Assembly: GCA_964626495.1 (NCBI GenBank)
Contig: CAZVFT010000100.1
Location: forward strand, 1 to 7,651
Reading direction: 5' to 3'
Length of the DNA: 7,651 nucleotides
DNA from: JACNLN01 sp964626495
GTDB lineage: Bacteria > Fidelibacterota > Marinisomatia > Marinisomatales > CAZVFT01
The notes under the pieces were generated by a model. It searched no databases. It worked only from the letters and a program-made list of their open reading frames with translations, and was not told the origin of the DNA. This document shows positions 5,190-7,651 of this stretch, one piece after another. Every line of letters begins with the position of its first letter. Position 1 is the first letter of the stretch. The position numbers were made by a program, and so were the translations under genes.

Positions 5190-7460
5190 ATGATTAAGGA
5201 CATAGATATGATCAAAAAAACATATTATACTTACAGGAAAAAAGTGGAAGAAGGACGGAAATTATTCGGCCGATCTTTAACTTTTACTGAGAAAGTATTG
5301 ATAGCTCATTTAGATGGTATTGTTGAAGATATCCCAAAACGTTTAAAGTCATACATTAATTTCAATCCCGACAGGGTAGCTATGCAGGATGCTACTGCAC
5401 AGATGGCACTTCTGCAGTTTATGATGACAGGTCGTGAGAGTACAGCAGTTTCAGCAACAGTTCACTGTGATCATCTGGTTCGGGCGGAAGTTGGAGCTGA
5501 TGTTGATCTTGCCAATGCGTTGAATGAAAACAGTGAAATTTATGATTTTCTTCATTCGGTTTCACAGAAATATGGCATTGGTTTCTGGAAGCCCGGCGCT
5601 GGAATTATCCATCAGATTATCCTGGAGAACTACGCATTTCCCGGTGGGATGATGATTGGTACTGATTCGCATACTGTGAATGCTGGCGGTCTTGGGATGA
5701 TTGCTGTTGGTGTTGGGGGCGCTGATGCGGTTGATGTCATGTCTGGTATACCATGGGAGCTCCTCTGGCCGGGTATTATTGGAGTTAAGTTGGTAGGCAA
5801 ACTTGATGGCTGGGCTTCACCAAAAGATGTGATTCTAAAACTTGCGGGTATCCTGACAGCAAAAGGAGCAACAGGACATATCATTGAGTATTTTGGTGAG
5901 GGAACACAATCCATCAGCTGTACCGGGAAAGCGACCATCACCAATATGGGGGCAGAGGTTGGAGCCACCACGTCCATTTTTCCATTTGATGAACGAATGG
6001 TCACTTATTTACGTGCTACTGAAAGAGACAAGGTTGCGGAAATAGCTGAATCCATTACTGATTGTTTGACAGCTGATTCGGAAGTTGAAGAAAATCCAGA
6101 AGCATTTTATGATCAGGTTATTGAAATTGATCTGTGTGCACTCGAACCGTATGTGGTTGGTCCCTTTACACCTGACCTTGCCAGACCTATCTCAAAATTC
6201 TGTAGTGAAGTGAAGGAGAAAAATTATCCCGAAAAGCTGGATGTTGCATTAATCGGAAGTTGTACGAATTCATCGTATGAGGATATCGAGCGATCTGCTC
6301 ACGTTGCCCGACAGACAATTGAAAAGGGATTATCATTAAAATCAGAACTGATGATTTCCCCCGGGTCTGAGAAGATTCGTGCTACCATCCATCGAGATGG
6401 TCAACTTCAAACCCTCGAAGAAGTGGGAGGTGTGGTTCTCGCTAACGCATGCGGACCGTGTATCGGTCAGTGGACGCGCCACGGCAGAGAGGAAGGTGAA
6501 AAAAATTCTATTATTACTTCCTTCAATCGGAATTTTGCACGCCGTAATGATGGAAACAGCGGAACCTATGCATTTATTGCCAGTCCAGAACTCGTAACCG
6601 CAATGGCATTTGGCGGATCAATGACCTTTAATCCCTTAACCGATACCCTCATCAATCAAAATGGTGAAGAGGTTAAACTGGATCCTCCTGCTGGAGACGA
6701 TCTGCCAGTGAGGGGGTTTAAGAGAGGGAAAGAAGGTTTCCTGGAGCCTCCAGAGGATCGGCATAGAGTGCAAGTTACCGTTTCTCCTGAAAGCGAAAGG
6801 CTACAGCTGTTGAGTCCATTTGATAGTTGGGATGGGCAGGATATGACGGATTTACTTATTCTGCTGAAGGCAAAAGGAAAATGCACCACGGATCACATTT
6901 CTCCCGCTGGACCATGGCTCCGTTTTCGAGGACATCTTGATAATATTTCCAATAATATGTTCATTGGTGCAGTGAATGCATTTAGTGATGAAGCAGGAAC
7001 GGGGAAAAATATTTTTACTGGAGGAAAACACATTCGATTCAGCGACATATCCAGGGATTACAAATCCAGAGGAATTGGCTGGGTGGTTATTGGGGATGAT
7101 AACTACGGTGAGGGTTCCAGTCGTGAGCATGCCGCTATGGAACCGCGTTATTTAGGAGCCCGAGCTATAATTGTGAAAAGTTTCGCCCGTATCCATGAAA
7201 CCAACCTGAAAAAACAGGGAGTGCTTGCACTGACGTTTGCTAATCCTGAGGACTATGAGAAAATCCGGGAAGATGACCGGATCAGCATTATTGGTTTGGA
7301 CGAATTTACTTCGGGGAAACCGGTAAAAGCTGAAATTTTCCATGCTGATGGTAAGAGAGAGTCAATCGAGCTGAATCACTCCTACTCACAACAGCAGATT
7401 GATTGGTTCAAAGCCGGTTCAGCGTTGAATAAAATTCGTGAGGAATTGGACCATAAATAA
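5190..7460 (+). CDS. acn: Aconitate hydratase, mitochondrial type
   Basis: Aconitase isomerises citrate to isocitrate via cis-aconitate in the TCA cycle, using a [4Fe-4S] cluster in the cytoplasm. From ATG 5190 the protein has 756 residues, close to mature mitochondrial aconitase (754). Visible active-site elements include QDATAQMALLQF (from about residue 66), HCDHL (92-96), GTDSHT (157-162), the cluster cysteines in GSCTNSS (Cys358) and ACGPCIGQW (Cys421 and Cys424; the 63- and 3-residue spacings equal those of the mitochondrial enzyme), and the swivel-domain motif GEGSSREHAAMEPR with Ser643, Ser644 and Arg645. The stretch GWASPKDVILKLAGILTAKG and the direct order of domains place it with the mitochondrial (AcnA-like) group rather than AcnB or the longer AcnA/IRP form. 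The TTG at 5166 would add eight residues and has no ribosome site. It is transcribed divergently from porU and appears to stand alone. Confidence 0.95.
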   Translation: MIKDIDMIKKTYYTYRKKVEEGRKLFGRSLTFTEKVLIAHLDGIVEDIPKRLKSYINFNPDRVAMQDATAQMALLQFMMTGRESTAVSATVHCDHLVRAEVGADVDLANALNENSEIYDFLHSVSQKYGIGFWKPGAGIIHQIILENYAFPGGMMIGTDSHTVNAGGLGMIAVGVGGADAVDVMSGIPWELLWPGIIGVKLVGKLDGWASPKDVILKLAGILTAKGATGHIIEYFGEGTQSISCTGKATITNMGAEVGATTSIFPFDERMVTYLRATERDKVAEIAESITDCLTADSEVEENPEAFYDQVIEIDLCALEPYVVGPFTPDLARPISKFCSEVKEKNYPEKLDVALIGSCTNSSYEDIERSAHVARQTIEKGLSLKSELMISPGSEKIRATIHRDGQLQTLEEVGGVVLANACGPCIGQWTRHGREEGEKNSIITSFNRNFARRNDGNSGTYAFIASPELVTAMAFGGSMTFNPLTDTLINQNGEEVKLDPPAGDDLPVRGFKRGKEGFLEPPEDRHRVQVTVSPESERLQLLSPFDSWDGQDMTDLLILLKAKGKCTTDHISPAGPWLRFRGHLDNISNNMFIGAVNAFSDEAGTGKNIFTGGKHIRFSDISRDYKSRGIGWVVIGDDNYGEGSSREHAAMEPRYLGARAIIVKSFARIHETNLKKQGVLALTFANPEDYEKIREDDRISIIGLDEFTSGKPVKAEIFHADGKRESIELNHSYSQQQIDWFKAGSALNKIREELDHK

Positions 7461-7651
7461 AGTCTCGGAATTTCTATAACCCTTTGAACCTGAAGGATTT
7501 TAACAAGGTTATCCATTGCGAAGCGAAGTTCGAAATACGTAATATGTAATGATTGCACCAACGAGCATAACAGAGGTGCGAACTTTTTTATTCTACAGAA
7601 TAGATAAAAATTGTAAGACTGACTTTAAACCAAGATTCCTGTGAAATAAAA
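7461..7651. other. Downstream of aconitase, no gene recognised
   Basis: No coding frame of note is present; a 31-codon ATG frame starting at 7549 has no recognisable content. Besides the possible terminator there is a short perfect palindrome, TATTCT-AC-AGAATA, at 7589-7602. A new gene may begin beyond the edge. Confidence 0.4.
7553..7589 (+). terminator. Possible intrinsic terminator after aconitase
   Basis: TTGCACC (7553-7559) can pair with GGTGCGA (7575-7581, one G-U pair) around a 15-nt loop, and six T follow at 7584-7589. The stem is short, the loop is large, and the site lies about 90 bp after the stop codon, so the call is tentative. Confidence 0.35.

Noticed and set aside
5630..6004. 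Minus-strand open frames within the aconitase gene, here and at 6656-7343
   Set aside because: These are shadows of a well-supported gene with no family features of their own.
7476..7512. Degenerate REP or terminator (ATAACC ... GGTTAT)
   Set aside because: Only six bases pair cleanly, the loop is long, and there is no T run; the resemblance to AACCTTTGAA is too weak.
7549..7644. Small frame of 31 codons with IDKNC, like the RAYT fragment
   Set aside because: The shared residues are few, the nucleotide match is poor, and there is no NRG motif.

Overview
The window comes from an AT-rich bacterial chromosome, most likely of the Fibrobacterota-Chlorobiota-Bacteroidota (FCB) superphylum. Three things point there: a gingipain-family (C25) protein with the layout of PorU, the sortase of the type IX secretion system; a FISUMP (Fibrobacter succinogenes major paralogous) domain fragment; and AAC...GTT REP-like hairpins beside a RAYT-type transposase remnant. 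The combination reminds me of Candidatus Marinimicrobia or a related lineage, but the phylum is an inference. No rRNA, tRNA or CRISPR array is visible.

Layout. Positions 1-1180 are an accessory, repeat-rich zone without an intact gene. Two 201-bp direct repeats (72-272 and 947-1147, exactly 875 bp apart, six differences) flank a block holding the C-terminal 178 codons of a FISUMP protein (5' end missing), a REP-like hairpin (822-854) and the first codons of a RAYT transposase gene. Both broken genes stop exactly at a repeat boundary. Each repeat holds a near-perfect 32-bp palindrome and a pair of distant inverted arms followed by a T run. A second copy of the REP-like hairpin (1183-1216) lies inside the 3' end of the next gene and supplies its last 11 codons and part of its stop codon.

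Positions 1181-4993 are a minus-strand cluster read porU -> maf -> rodZ-like: a C25 peptidase of PorU type, a Maf/YhdE nucleotide pyrophosphatase whose start overlaps the porU stop by 4 bp, and a small membrane protein with a RodZ-like N-terminal helix-turn-helix. This is probably one transcript linking envelope export or processing, housecleaning of nucleotides, and cell shape. A gap of about 200 bp separates it from a divergent plus-strand aconitase of mitochondrial type (5190-7460), a TCA-cycle enzyme with all expected [4Fe-4S] cysteines and active-site motifs. The last 190 bp hold only a possible terminator.

The core genes are ordinary. The interest lies in the left 1.2 kb: a repeat-bounded FISUMP fragment whose C-terminal loop region has a codon pattern like a diversified variable region, a transposase remnant next to its probable REP substrate, and a REP copy that has become coding sequence. 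I see no complete undescribed system; what is visible looks like the debris or margin of a mobile or repeat-driven one.
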